Assembly: GCA_006503535.1 (NCBI GenBank)
Contig: QYRS01000010.1
Location: forward strand, 2,294,001-2,358,000
Direction of reading: 5' to 3'
Origin: Arthrinium phaeospermum
Lineage: Eukaryota; Ascomycota; Sordariomycetes; Amphisphaeriales; Apiosporaceae
DNA: 64,000 nt
Made by a program: the position numbers and the translations under genes. Position 1 is the first letter of the stretch, and each line of letters opens with the position of its first letter. The notes beneath the pieces are model-generated. The model made no database searches, was not told the origin of the DNA, and saw nothing but the letters and a program-made list of their open reading frames with translations. Positions 10,495 to 21,743 of the stretch are shown piece by piece.

Positions 10495-12558
10495 CTACAA
10501 CGTAGTAGCAGAGGTAGCAGAGGTAGACGCCATCTCTCTGGTGCCTTGATAAGGCACAGTGGACTTGATGGTCGTAGTAGGCATATCCCCCACAGCAAGC
10601 GCATCAGCCGCTCGTCTCTGCCGTCCAACCACCTTCTGCGCCTCCATCTCCTCCATCGCCTCGACCATCCACAAGCCAACGCGGTCGCGGCCAAGCCAAC
10701 CGACGACGTAGAGAGCCGTCGTGAAACAGCGCGTCTCAAAGCAATCCCGCATCTTGGCGATGAGGTCGTTCATGAGGTCAATGATCTCCCAGCGGCAGCG
10801 GGAGCCGCCCCAGCCGAGCTGCTCGGCGTCGCAGGCGAGGTCGAAGTGGTGGGGGAATACGGTGCGGAAGAACTCGAGCCGCTTCGTGTCGCCATTCCCA
10901 CCGAGGGTGAGGGCTGCAAAGAGGGCGGCGCGGACGTCTCGCTGGTCCGTCACCTTAAGTTGCGTCTGCTTCTTCAGCAGGTACAGGGCGTTCTGCGGGG
11001 CCGTGCGTACGGCGCGAGTAAGCAGGCCCTCGTCCACCTTCCTTCCCGGGTTCTGTTTAAGGAGTGCCTTGGCATTACCAGCTTGGAGGAGGATCTCGAT
11101 GACGACTTCGTGGCAATCGGGGATCATCTGAGCAGCAATGAGTCGCTGCTGGTGTCTTCGGTGCGGCTTCGGCTCGTGAGGGCCGGCCCAGCCTCTGGCG
11201 GCAGCGTGAAGGGCCAAGGCGATTGCTCTCTGGTACTTCTTGACCGTCAGACTCGCCTTGAAGTGCTTAAGGAGTGCCTCGACGACTCGTGTCTTCTTGA
11301 GGACCGCAGCCTCGACCAGGTGCTGGATAGGAAGTCCGCCCGGACGCGTAGAAAACCCCAGGTTTCGATCCAGCAACCAGATACATACGTCCTCGTTCAC
11401 CGCCGAGTGCTTTCGGCGACCCTCGCTGTCGATGGGGTGGAAGGCGCACTCCCAGGCGTCCAAGAGGTGCGGCGTTCTATGGTTCCATTGGTTGGTGCGC
11501 ATTGGATAGCATTTATCGCTCGAGGTGTTATGGTCGTCAATGAGCATGTTGACGTCCATTGGCCGCCAGTTCTCGATGTCAATTTCCTCTCGCTTCAGGG
11601 TCAGAATATCGAGAACATCAGCCCGGTTCTCGCAGCAGGCCCATAGAACGGGCGGCAAGTCGTTCGCGAGGTTATAGCCTCCGGTGTACCGTCTTCTGAT
11701 GGCCTTTGGCTTGAGGCCCATCAAGGACACCAGGTAAACGCGACTGTAGGTCCTGATAATCTCAATAAAGACCTTCATATCGTAGCATGAGCTGATAGCT
11801 CGGTTGACGAGACTGCCGTCTCTGTGGGACCTGGGAAGTTGTCGTACCAGGGCCTTGTCCCATACGAAGTCCACGCTGGAGAAGGTGAAGTAGAGAATGC
11901 CAGCGCCCCATCTGGCAACGTCCTCGTCCAGGTCGGCGAAGATTAGTTGAGAGCGAACGTCTTGATCGGCATACTTGACGGCCCGGGACTTCGGCCATTG
12001 GGCAACCTCGGTGAGCGAGAAATGTATGATATGATAGGCCAACATCGGGTTCGCGCCGCGAATGAAGCGCTTGTAATCGAAGTCACGTTCGTCCTTAACT
12101 TGTCTCTCGATGTAATATTGACCGCGGAGGACCCCCTGTGTATACTTGCAGCATTTGAGGAGACTGGTCAAGTCCCGTACGTTCAACTGGTCGGCGATCT
12201 TGAAGAGGATCTCCGTGGGCAGAGTATCCAGTCCAATCACAGCTGCCTGTGTCTGCAAAGCTCTTAGTAGGGGCTTTAACGACGGCGGGGGAGAGGGAAG
12301 AGGCAAAGGCAAAGGCAAGGGCATAATAACACAAGGCACCGGTGTATGTCAGCCTGCGCGGGCGATTGAATGGCCGCTTGAGCTGATGTGGAATGCTGTA
12401 CTTACGTTCACCTGTTCCGGGAAAAGCTCGAAACTAGAAGGCTCGATTCTGCGATGCGTGATGTTGTGCTCAAGTAGGTACAAGGTGGCGTAAGGATCGC
12501 CGATGTCGCGCTGCCCCCCCTCCGGCGGCGAGCCGAAGTTAGCAATAAGATCATCCAT
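10495..12558 (-). CDS. F-box/ankyrin-like protein, paralogue B
   Basis: Exons 12558-12406 and 12252-10495 give 636 residues. The 153-bp intron has a GTAAGT donor, a CTACTAAG branch 13-15 nt from the acceptor, and a TTTGCAG acceptor, all in phase 0. Reading through the intron would give a proline/leucine-repeat leader with an in-frame ATG at 12324, which I reject as the main start. Exon 1 begins MDDLIANFGSPPEGG. Exon 2 opens with the F-box (LDTLPTEILFKIADQLNVRD). It then has the family blocks WGAGILYFTFSSVDFVW, GSLVNRAISSCYD, PPVLWACCENRADVLDIL, NEDVCIWLLDRNLGFSTRPG and RALLKQNPG-type helices. It is convergent with the NLR gene (278 bp between stops) and head-to-tail with paralogues C and D. 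A putative SCF substrate receptor by family inference. Confidence 0.82.
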
Positions 12559-13653
12559 GATGGTGTTCACAGTGGGGTCTGTGAGCTTTCAACGTGAATT
12601 GATGCGAGACACAAGGGTAGTGGTGAAGATGATCGAGAAACCAGAAGCAAAAAGGTGCGAGAAGAGGATGGAAACGGGATGTCAGGTGGGATGAGGAGAG
12701 GTTGTGCGAGAGGTGCCACGGTTTGTCAAGGAGCGTGACTGGAAGTGAAAATGTTTAGCCAAGAGAGTCCTTAGTTGGGAACTAAGGCTCCTTGTGAACT
12801 GTGCAAGAGAAAGATGACTTCTCGGGTGTGATTGTCAAAAAGTGTTGTTGAAGTAATGATGGGAGCGACGGGACATGAAAAATGGTGGTGCCCCGCGAAA
12901 TTGAAGATCGTTCTGACCTGGGCCCGGAAGGAAAAATTATTTAGTTGAGTAACTTGGCCAGTGTACCAGAATCCTGATGGAAGGGTAAAGGACCTCTGAA
13001 GCTCTGCCGTTGCTTAGTGCTATCTTATCATCCTATCCTTTCCGACAACAGAGGGGCATGAAATGTGCTACCTAGAAGCTGTTGCCGATGCTTAATCTGA
13101 CTACTACTTAATAGACGCGTTTCAACAAAAGCCTGCACCTATTTCATATCTCTAGACCAGTGTATCTGTTAAAACTTCCAATTCAAAAGATCAGTATTTA
13201 TAGTGATCATCGTATACTGATAAACAAAGGTCGTAGCTTATGCGGCAAAGAAGATCACAAAAAGAAAAATGAATCAGGTGAGGTTTCGCATTATTCCATT
13301 TCCGACTATGAAGAAGTCAGAAAGGTCGAACAGGCCCAGTACTAAAAGCTGTCGTGTTCTGAACAGCCTCTCATCTCATCGCCTAAGCATCTAGTGTACC
13401 AAACCGCAGCAGTACCGTATGCCCTTATGCAATCCATAGCCGTCCATATCGGCGCCCTAGTAGTACAAACTCGTACAGAGTTACTCCCCTCATTCCTTCA
13501 AGCCCATGCACCAGACATCTCCCACACCGCAGTTCTCTGTGCGCAGACAGCCGATTTGTGAGCAACGGTATCTATCAACAAGGCCAATGTGACCCCCCAC
13601 CAAGCTGCCCTCCAGGATCAAGGCAGAAGTTGTTGCTCTTCATCCTCAGAAGC
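12559..13653. other. Intergenic between paralogues B and C
   Basis: About 1.1 kb containing the promoter of paralogue B (near 12,600-12,900) and the 3' flank of paralogue C. It is A/T-richer than the genes. No repeat or RNA gene was recognised. Confidence 0.45.
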
Positions 13654-15663
13654 CTACATAGCATCGAACTGGCTAGGGGCCACTGACTCGTCATCCGACA
13701 CCTCTGCAGCTTCCACCGCCTGTATGAACCACTCGTCGAACCATTCCCGACCAACCCATCCGGCAAAACACATTGCTACATCGAAACAGCCAGTGCGGCG
13801 ACAGTTGTTCTGAATATGGTCGACAATCTCGCGCCGCAGACCATCTACCTCACGGCGGTAGCCGGCGTCACCATCCTCGTAAAGCGTCTCGGCGTCACAA
13901 GCCAGTTCCTCGTTGTGAAGAATGACCGTCTTGAAGAACTGGAGACGGTGCGTATCCTCGGAACCGCCGTGCTCCACGACCTCCATGAGAGCGGCACGTA
14001 CATCACGCCAGTCGGTGAGGCGGAGCTCCATCTGCTTCTCTAGGAGGTAGTTCGCGTTGCGCGGCGCATACTTGACGGCCTGTGCGAGCATGCCTTTGCC
14101 GTCTCTGCTGTCCTGCTTGAGCGTGCCCCACCATGTGCAGGCCTCGTACAGCATGTCGATGACGGTCCGGTGGCCGTCGGGGCAGATGTCGGCGCTGCTG
14201 CTGTTCGCCCAGGGTCGCGGTCGCGGTCGCGGTCGTGGCGGGCTGGGACCGACCCAGCCTCGGGCGGCTGACAGGAGAGCGAGGGAGACGGCCCGCTGGT
14301 ATTTCTTAGGGGTGAGTGTGGCCCGGAAGTGACGGAGGAGGGCGTCCACCACGCGCTCCTTCTTCAGGACCGCCGCCTCGGCGAGGTGTTGTAGGGGAAT
14401 TCCAGCGGGGCGAGAATCAAAGCCGAGCTTGTGGTCGATCAGCCAGACGCAGACATCCTCGTTGATGCTGCGGCTGACTGGCTTACGGCGGCCCATGGCG
14501 TCTCGCGGGTGGAAGGCGCTCTCCCAGGCGTCGATGAGAGTAGTCGGGCTCTGGTGCCATTCCTCGAAGATGCCTTCCTCGTATGGCCAACTGTTCCAGT
14601 AGTCGCTGACACGGCCGATGTCCATCCGAACCCAGTGGCGCAGGTCATCGTGACCGTCCGGTCTGTTGAGGAGCTCCAGTACATCGACTCTGTTCTCGGA
14701 GCAGGCCCAGAAGACGGGCGGAGCGTCGTTATTCTGGACGTGGCCAATAAACCTTCTTCGCACCGGGGGCTGCTTCAGGCCGTCGAGAGAGTCCTTATAG
14801 TACATAGAGTAGGCGTTCATGACTTGCTCCATGATCACGGGATCGCGACAGGAACTGATAGCCCGATTGATCAGGCTGCCTTCACGGTGGTAGCGCGGCA
14901 ACTGTTTAACCAGATCCTTGTCCCAGAAGGTGTCGAAGACGGAGTAGGTGAAGTACAGGATACCGGCTCCCCATACATCAACGCAGCGATCAAGGAAGCA
15001 GAAGAGTTCCTTCGCGCCTTCGAAATCGTAGGCGTATTTCTCGGCTCGTGACTCTGGCCAAGCTGCGACCTCCTCCGGGGTGAAGGTGATGAAGTCTACC
15101 ATCACATCCTGGCGCACGACGATCCACTCTCGCATGAGGTCGAACATGTACTCCCATGCGACCTGCCTCTCATAGTAGAACGGTCCAACAATGCTGGCAT
15201 GAATCCCCTTGCAAGTCATCTTCAGGTTGTTGAGGTCTCGCATAGTGAGGTATTCTGCAATATCCCGGATAATCTCAATGGGCATTGTGTCGAGGCGCCG
15301 TTTCTTTTTTGGGTTCTGCAAAGATCGTGTTAGTCAGTAAGTCGATTGTCAACAGTTTGCGGTTCATCGCGCGTAAATCAAGGATGGAATGATACAGGAG
15401 AAAAGGAAGAGGGGCAGAAAAAGAAAAGAAATGGTGTGAAAGAAGCTCGGAAAAAATAACATGAAATGCATTCACGTATGTGAAACAAATATGAGTTGGT
15501 ACTGATGGTGCGAAATATGAAAGCATTAGGATGAACTTACAGTGAGTGCGGATGCATGCGAAGTGCTAGGGCGGATTGCAAGGCCGTGAGCGGCGTCACG
15601 GTCGTCCTTCAACTGGAAGGGTCCCAGCTGCAATTGACTGAAGCAAGTAATTAGTTCCTCCAT
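13654..15663 (-). CDS. F-box/ankyrin-like protein, paralogue C
   Basis: Exons 15663-15541 (41 codons, beginning MEELITCFSQLQLGPF) and 15315-13654 give 594 residues. The 225-bp intron has donor GTAAGT and acceptor TTTGCAG in phase 0, at the same place as in paralogue B just before the F-box. The F-box reads LDTMPIEIIRDIAEYLTMRD. Family blocks follow: DRCVDVWGAGILYFTYS, GSLINRAISSCRD, PPVFWACSENRVDVLELL and NEDVCVWLIDHKLGFDSRPA. Then comes a Pro/Arg dipeptide repeat (PRPRPRPRPW) encoded by a GGTCGC hexamer array. The C-terminus keeps LTDWRDVRAAL and TVILHNEELACDAE. Likely an SCF adaptor by analogy; the substrate is unknown. Confidence 0.83.
14213..14237 (+). repeat. Hexanucleotide microsatellite (GGTCGC)n inside paralogue C
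   Basis: About four tandem copies of GGTCGC on the plus strand encode a Pro-Arg dipeptide run on the coding minus strand. The other three paralogues lack this run, so it is a copy-specific expansion. Confidence 0.8.
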
Positions 15664-16363
15664 GGTCCTTTGCTTTGTGAAGCGTCTCTGTGATGACACG
15701 AGCAAGTGATGATGGTAGCAGGTGTGTTAGCAGCGAACTAGCGACGGCGATATCGAGTAGTCGAGAAGGAGATGAGCGCGAGAGATCGCAAGAGTGCAAA
15801 AGAGCTTCGCGGGGGATGTGCGCAAAAGAGTAAAACTTAAAGTGGATGGTGAACAGGTTAACGGAGAAAGCGTGAAGACAAGCACCAGCCAAAACGCTGG
15901 TTAACCAAAAAGTCGAATGATCGTGTACTGCCTGGTAAAGGATGGTATGCTTCACGTCCTTCTTGGTGTTGACAAGTACCCCATGCGACACAAGCGGTGC
16001 GAGCATACGAGTGTGGCCTTGTCGAGCACTGAACATCAAGGGAGTGTTCCCAGTCCCGTCGCGGGCAATGAGGAAAAGCTTCCGTAGACCTGTGTTTGTG
16101 TTGTCAAGGTGGAATTTTCGGGGCAACCAATCAGAGACGAGGAATAAGTGCACGCATTGAATAGAAAGGCCCAGGCGGTGGTGTTGTCTTATCACTAATG
16201 AATAAGCATGTCTATACATTCTCCGGTAGTATACGATGCGCTCTTTCGGGGAGGGTTTCTCCGATGCGGTCAAGCCGTGACGGGGTCGCCCCCAAACCGA
16301 AGTAGGGATTCCTTTTTTGAAAAAACTGCAAATCTTCCCGATCAACCTTATTCTAAACACCAA
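15596..16363 (-). pseudogene. Ankyrin-repeat remnant upstream of paralogue C
   Basis: A 255-codon open frame has one clear ankyrin pair at 16066-15869: DGTGNTPLMFSARQGHTRML followed by LVSHGVLVN and a second partial repeat. The rest of the frame is not protein-like, and its 3' end overlaps exon 1 of paralogue C in another frame (15596-15663). It may be an exon of a broken ankyrin gene or a small gene with unrecognised introns; an acceptor-like ACACAG precedes the ankyrin block near 16,090. Listed as a remnant because no start or full domain can be built. Confidence 0.35.
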
Positions 16364-16721
16364 AAAAGCTGATTATGGTGGTTGAATAATTCGAGTCTCG
16401 GCGCCATTCCAGGATGATTTGAGACGTGCTACAGGGCGAGCCACCACTGAACGAGTTTTATAGGTAGAAACCTTTGTACATGAAGCATTTTCCAACTGGA
16501 AGACAACAAAAATAGCAAGACTAGTCAGGAGTTCAGGAATTGACTCAAACACGTAGCACTAGATGTATCCAGAGTTATGACAGGAGCGAAAAGGTGTTTA
16601 ATAGGACTGTTGATATCTCGACAGTCAGTATCCAAGACTTCTGACTGAGCTCCTTCCCAATCACAATCCAAGACGCTGCTGTGACCATTCATAAGCAAAA
16701 GAAAGCATCCAAGACCGAAAC
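16364..16721. other. Short intergenic, nothing recognised
   Basis: 358 bp, A/T-rich, the 3' flank of paralogue D. No structure seen. Confidence 0.4.
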
Positions 16722-18416
16722 CTAACTTTTCTGAATCCTCCTTTCCCGAACGCGTTGCACATTCCGTGCCTGCATAGCAAGTCGTAGGATTTCAGCAAAG
16801 GCCGGGCTAGCAGCGGCCAGCTGCTCCCTCTGTTCCCGCTCCATATCCTCGACCAACCACTCGCCGACGGCCTCGCGGCCCAGACACTCCACGAGGTACA
16901 GCCCAGTGTTAAAGGAGTTGGTATTGACGCAAGCCCGCAGCTCCCTCGTCAGTCGCTTCTTGAGGCCATACACCTCTTGTTCGTATCGCTCGCGACTGGC
17001 CTCCAGCTCCTCGGGGTCGCAGGCGAGCTCGAGGTGGTTCGGGAAGATCCACTTGAAGAACTTCAGGCGGAGGGTGTCGCCATTGCCGCCAAAGTGGATG
17101 GCCTCGATCAGCGCGGCCCGCATGTCGCGATAATCGACCAAGTCGAGGCTCAGCTGCATCTTCAGGAGCTTGAGTGCGTTGCTTGGTGCGCACCGTACGG
17201 CCCGAGCCAGATGACCCCGGTCGTCGCGTCGGCGAGGGTCCTGTTGAATCAGGGTCTTGGGCGGTCTTGAGGTCGCTTTGAAGAAGGCGTTGACGACCTC
17301 TCCGTGACCGTCGGGCGTGGCCGGCCAGGTTATGCCGCCCCATCCTCCGGTGCGCCAGGGGGATTTGGGCTCCCGGTTCACCCAGCCGCGCGACGCCGCG
17401 TGGAACGCCAGGGTTAGGGCGCGCTCGAACTTCCTTTGCGTCAGGTGGGACTTGAAGTAGGCAATCATCTCTCGAACCAGGCGGACCTTCTTCTGTACCG
17501 CGGCTTCGGCCAGGTGGCTCATCGGGATACCACCGGGGCGGGAGGAGAAGCCCATCTCGTTCTGGAGCAGCATCATGCAGACGTCTTCGTGAATTATAGG
17601 CCGGTTGAAGCGGTCTCGAGCGTGGAATCCACGCTCCCATGCGTCCCAGAGATCTGGTCTCTTCAAACGGATCCAAGCCGGGATGCTTGTTGCGTCAGTG
17701 TGGGCCGTTTGGTTGCTGCTGTCCGTGACCAGGTTGAACGGTGTTCTCCCACAGTGCTTATATATGAGGTCCACAATGTCCGCCCGTCCCTCGGAGCAGG
17801 CCCGGAAAAGGGGAACCGGGTCATTGTTGAAGCTCCAATATCCGCTGAATCGTCGGCGCACCCTCGTGTCTTTGTGCCCAAGGATGCCTTCTGGGTACCG
17901 GGCTGTATAGGCGCGGATGACCACGTCCATAGTATCGATGTCAGAGCATGATGTCATAGCTCTGTTGATTAGACTACCGCGACGATGAAGGACAGGCAGT
18001 TGTGCGACCAGGTTTCTGTTCCACGTGGCATCGACTTTGGAGATGACACAATAGAGTATGCCAGCGCCCCATCGGCGGACGCAGCGGTCGATGAAATGAA
18101 AGTACTCCTTATTTTGGCCTGGGTTATTGGAGAACTTCGCAGCTCTGGACTCAGGCCAACCGAGTATCTCGGAACGACTGAAGTTGATGACGCTCGCATC
18201 GTTATCCCGGAGTCTGATCCGAGCATTGTCAAACTCGCGTTCCTCTGCAGCCTCTTCCTCGTGCACGAAGCCACTGTGGATGATGAGGTTGTGCAGCATT
18301 TTGCAACCAAGAGCGAGATTCCGCAGATCCTTGATCTCGAGATGGTGTCCAATCTCGAGGATGACCTCCCTCGGGAATGCTACAAGACGAGGCATGGTTG
18401 ACGCGGCTTGCTTCAT
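16722..18416 (-). CDS. F-box/ankyrin-like protein, paralogue D
   Basis: The main exon encodes 564 residues from the ATG at 18416 (MKQAASTMPRL). The F-box reads VAFPREVILEIGHHLEIKDLRNL. Family blocks are DRCVRRWGAGILYCVIS, GSLINRAMTSCSD, VPLFRACSEGRADIVDLIY, EDVCMMLLQNEMGFSSRPGG and LARAVRCAPSNALKLLKMQL. Paralogues B and C carry a short first exon, so one may exist here too. A GTAAGT donor at about 18,568 and a GCAG acceptor at about 18,430 are in compatible phase, but the upstream reading is not convincing, so the start is left at 18416. It is in the same orientation as B and C. Confidence 0.8.
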   Translation of the reverse strand: MKQAASTMPRLVAFPREVILEIGHHLEIKDLRNLALGCKMLHNLIIHSGFVHEEEAAEEREFDNARIRLRDNDASVINFSRSEILGWPESRAAKFSNNPGQNKEYFHFIDRCVRRWGAGILYCVISKVDATWNRNLVAQLPVLHRRGSLINRAMTSCSDIDTMDVVIRAYTARYPEGILGHKDTRVRRRFSGYWSFNNDPVPLFRACSEGRADIVDLIYKHCGRTPFNLVTDSSNQTAHTDATSIPAWIRLKRPDLWDAWERGFHARDRFNRPIIHEDVCMMLLQNEMGFSSRPGGIPMSHLAEAAVQKKVRLVREMIAYFKSHLTQRKFERALTLAFHAASRGWVNREPKSPWRTGGWGGITWPATPDGHGEVVNAFFKATSRPPKTLIQQDPRRRDDRGHLARAVRCAPSNALKLLKMQLSLDLVDYRDMRAALIEAIHFGGNGDTLRLKFFKWIFPNHLELACDPEELEASRERYEQEVYGLKKRLTRELRACVNTNSFNTGLYLVECLGREAVGEWLVEDMEREQREQLAAASPAFAEILRLAMQARNVQRVRERRIQKS

Positions 18417-20018
18417 ACATGTCAGCGCTGCGTTCGTGGGGTAGCCACGATCGACAAGAGGAAGTCAAAATGGGTAATAAGGTGGGACAGCATTTGCGGC
18501 TCGGCCAGTGCTCTTGAATATTCAAACTGATGTGCTGTATTGTCAACAGGTGGCGATGTACTTACAATCAGAAGCAAGATTGGCGAGTGTTTCGCGAGCA
18601 ATGGTAGCAATAGCAAAAAAAGAGGGCGTCCGAGTAGCAGTGGCGCTCTGTCGCGAAAGCAGAGACGTTATCAGTCTTATTTCCGGCTGATGAAAGCAAG
18701 TAGAGCGCGAGGTGGAGACTGCAATGACGGCAGATGTTGTGGTAAAGCGAGAGAAATGGCACAGCGCCAATGAGAAATGCAAGGGTGTGAGCGTTCAAAA
18801 AAAAAAGCGATGAAAGTTCTGATGATGGTGGCGACGATGAGTGAGATCATTGAATATGAGAAGGAGAAAAGCGAACATCGAAGAATACGATGGGACAACA
18901 CCGTGCTTGGAAAGTTAAACTTTGTGTGACTGTCAAGGTTCCGTAGAAACATAAAGCAGGGTCTCCATCTGGGGCTCGGGAGGTCTAATCTTGCCCAGTG
19001 TTGGCGGATCTCTTTTTTGTATCGTCAACGGAGGGGTCAACCCACTTGACAAAGTTACCGGGGAGGTATGTGCACCGGCCTCGCCAACCACACTCACAGA
19101 CCACTCGCCAATCACAACTTACAGCACCTTGAATTCAATGAGACTCATGATAACGGTTTCCAGTACGACTGGTGAGTACAGAAACCGTCGCCGTCCTCTG
19201 CCCGCAGTGTAATATGGTACGATAAGGGGAGCTTTTTGCGACAACGATTCATATAGCACTGTTGCTATGCCCAAAACGGCGTAGTCGCACTATGTATAAT
19301 TCACTTCAGGGTTTATGTAATTACCTATCTATGCAGTTCGCTGCTACACCATTGACATTGCAAATGCTTGGTCTATGAGTTGCATTTATACCGTGTGGTG
19401 CATGACAGGTGAGCCGACCATTGGCATTGGTGTCTAGACTTTGCCACGCCATTTCAAACATGGGTCACAAATATTGTCATTCATCGAAAGCTCAGCCGTT
19501 CTACGTGCAGTGTGATCAGTTTGAGCAATCAATAACTAGTGCACACGATCTAAATCTAAATATAGGGGGCAATCGTCTGCAATAGAACCCCGGAAATGTT
19601 AAAGACACAAGCCTCCTAGTCACCGGCATGGCTACTGGGTCATGAAACTTGTCCAACACATTCTAGTGGCTCATTGAGTCATGCCTGACACTACCGTCAG
19701 ATTCCGAAAACCCAGGAGAGACCCGCCCCTGGCTACCTATCACGACCTCAGTTTGTCCACAGGGGAGGTATGACGTAGTGCAATCAAAAGAAAGGCCCAT
19801 TACGATAACTAGTTGGGCCGTGAATTTACTTGCTCGAGCACGGTACAAGCAGTGTAATAACTAGAAGCATGTCTAGGTATTGCTGCTCTGGTCACGATAA
19901 GCCGCGGTTTTCTCTGCTGTTGTCTTCTTATTCCCTATCGACTAACAATGTCCCGTCACTATTTCGCATCCTCGCCTGTCTATTCTCTACGGCACACCGG
20001 CCAAGCTCGCCGTCCTAC
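18417..20018. other. Intergenic, possible first exon of paralogue D at its left end
   Basis: About 1.6 kb between two minus-strand genes. The first 400 bp hold the 5' region of paralogue D. The remainder (19,200-19,900) is A/T-richer and shows no gene. Confidence 0.4.
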
Positions 20019-21743
20019 TCAATCCGCTTCCTCATCCAACTCAGTCTCTTCCACTCGCCACTCGATGTTCTTGTATCCCTCATCAAACGGAACACAGCCC
20101 ACGCCTAAGCCATGGGACCAGTTATTGTTCCAGAACCGCTGCCAGGGCTTGTGGATCCGCGCCTCGCTCCGGTCGCCCGGATCCTGCTCGCCCCCCGTCT
20201 CCTCCTTCCAGCGCCCGCCCTCGTCGGCGCCGTCATACGTGTCCTCGTACCACCGGTGGCGGACGCAGTCGGGCATGTCGAGGGCCCACCAGGTCTCGCG
20301 GTCGTCCTTTCCATAACGGTCGTCGCGGTCCATGTTCCACGCGTTCAGGGCCCCCCACCCCTCCTTGCCGTCGGGCCGCGCGCAGTCGCCCAGGTTGTGG
20401 TACGTCACGAGCTCCAGCGCCCAGCGGGACCCGGCCACGCTCGTCGACAGGGCGAGCGTCAGGTCCGTGTTGCACTGCACGCACGACGTCGACATGTCGG
20501 GGTGCGCGATGCTCTCGGCGTCGTGGACCCGGCTCGTCCGGGCGTCGCTGACGAGGACGGCGGAGGCGGCGGAGCCGGGAAGCCTGCCGACGCCGTTGCC
20601 GGCCGTGGGGCCCCGGAAGCGGCGGACGCTCTTCAGGTAGCGGGCGGCGAATGCGAGACTATCGCCGCGGCGGACAAGTTCGAGATCGACGGGCTCGAAG
20701 AGGCGCTCGTTCAAAAGAGGCGGCGAGCGACAGAATAGGTGCCGGCAGACCGGCAGCTCCAGGCCGTACAAGAGCCGGGCAAAGTCTTGGGACTGGAGCT
20801 CCCATGTGGCGGGATCCGCACTTATCACGGGGCCGGTGATGCGGTGCCGGCGCTGTATGAGGAGCTCCCCTTCCGGCTGGAGTATCCCTTCCGACACCCT
20901 GGCGTCGTATTCGTGCGTAAACGTCCACAGCGTCCCACCGGAGGCGCCAGGGTCGCCGTTTCCATCTGTGTCTGTCTCCCCTTGCCGCGCTTGCGATGCG
21001 CGGCTCTCGCTGAAGTCCCGCGTGAGCTTGTCGGCGACAGCCTCGTCAAAATGGTTCGTGAAGTCCAGGTCCTCCGAGCCCCGCAGGTCCAAACGCTTCT
21101 GGAAATGGAAACGGCGCTGCAACACGCTCAGGGGCAGGCCGTGAGGTGGCCCCCGGTTAAAGCGCTTCAGAACCTGGCGTGCCTCGTGGAAGTGGATCTC
21201 GGGCCCATTGACGCGCGGTTTCCAGCAGAGCGAGTGGGACTGTATCTTCTCGAGGTGCCACTGGATCAGCTTGGCCTTCGGATCGTCGAAATAGGTTCCC
21301 CAGTCGGCGGGATCGCCATACCACGCCTCGGCCATGGCCGCCGGAATCTCGGGCATGGCTTGCGGGGGTCGGAGGAGCTTGAAGGTGTTCCAGTACTCGG
21401 TGACTTCCGGGCCGCAGAAGCGGTACGGTTCGTCCTGGGACCTCCAGCCCTCGGTCGTCCCAGGACGGAGTGGGTGGAGGCGCGTGCACCCAAAGCAGAA
21501 GAACCGGTGGGTGAGATCCCGTTCCACCTTTACCAGGAGTTCATGTGTATCTTCACGGGACAGGGTCTTGATGAACTTCCGAGAGCCTAGGAATTGGAAT
21601 AGCGGCTTGCACGTCAACGCCACTAACAGTCGGGTTGATTTTGGCGTGTCGGTGTTGTCGAAAATCATGTCGAGTATTTCCATCGGCAGCAAGGCCAGAC
21701 CATTTTGGTTGGCTGGCGCCGTCGTAGTCCCCAATGCAGCCAT
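20019..21743 (-). CDS. F-box protein with CxxC motifs (different family from paralogues A-D)
   Basis: A single exon of 574 residues from the ATG at 21743. The F-box is residues about 17-50 (LALLPMEILDMIFDNTD, then LLVALTCKPLFQFLG). A CFGC motif in FFCFGCTRLHPL near residue 83 and a second CVQC motif later in the protein could bind zinc. This arrangement recurs in fungal F-box proteins with a HRFFCxGCxxLHPL motif. The middle and C-terminal parts are rich in Trp, Tyr, Asp and Glu, ending in an acidic tail. Third-position GC is very high, so the plus strand is open in long shadow frames. Probably an SCF substrate receptor; the target is unknown. Confidence 0.82.
   Translation of the reverse strand: MAALGTTTAPANQNGLALLPMEILDMIFDNTDTPKSTRLLVALTCKPLFQFLGSRKFIKTLSREDTHELLVKVERDLTHRFFCFGCTRLHPLRPGTTEGWRSQDEPYRFCGPEVTEYWNTFKLLRPPQAMPEIPAAMAEAWYGDPADWGTYFDDPKAKLIQWHLEKIQSHSLCWKPRVNGPEIHFHEARQVLKRFNRGPPHGLPLSVLQRRFHFQKRLDLRGSEDLDFTNHFDEAVADKLTRDFSESRASQARQGETDTDGNGDPGASGGTLWTFTHEYDARVSEGILQPEGELLIQRRHRITGPVISADPATWELQSQDFARLLYGLELPVCRHLFCRSPPLLNERLFEPVDLELVRRGDSLAFAARYLKSVRRFRGPTAGNGVGRLPGSAASAVLVSDARTSRVHDAESIAHPDMSTSCVQCNTDLTLALSTSVAGSRWALELVTYHNLGDCARPDGKEGWGALNAWNMDRDDRYGKDDRETWWALDMPDCVRHRWYEDTYDGADEGGRWKEETGGEQDPGDRSEARIHKPWQRFWNNNWSHGLGVGCVPFDEGYKNIEWRVEETELDEEAD

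Noticed and set aside
10363..11646. Plus-strand open frame of 427 codons
   Set aside because: Antisense shadow of F-box paralogue B, whose minus-strand reading has clear family blocks.
12322..12324. ATG at 12324 as the start of F-box paralogue B
   Set aside because: It lies inside a predicted intron shared with paralogue C and would add a simple Pro/Leu repeat.
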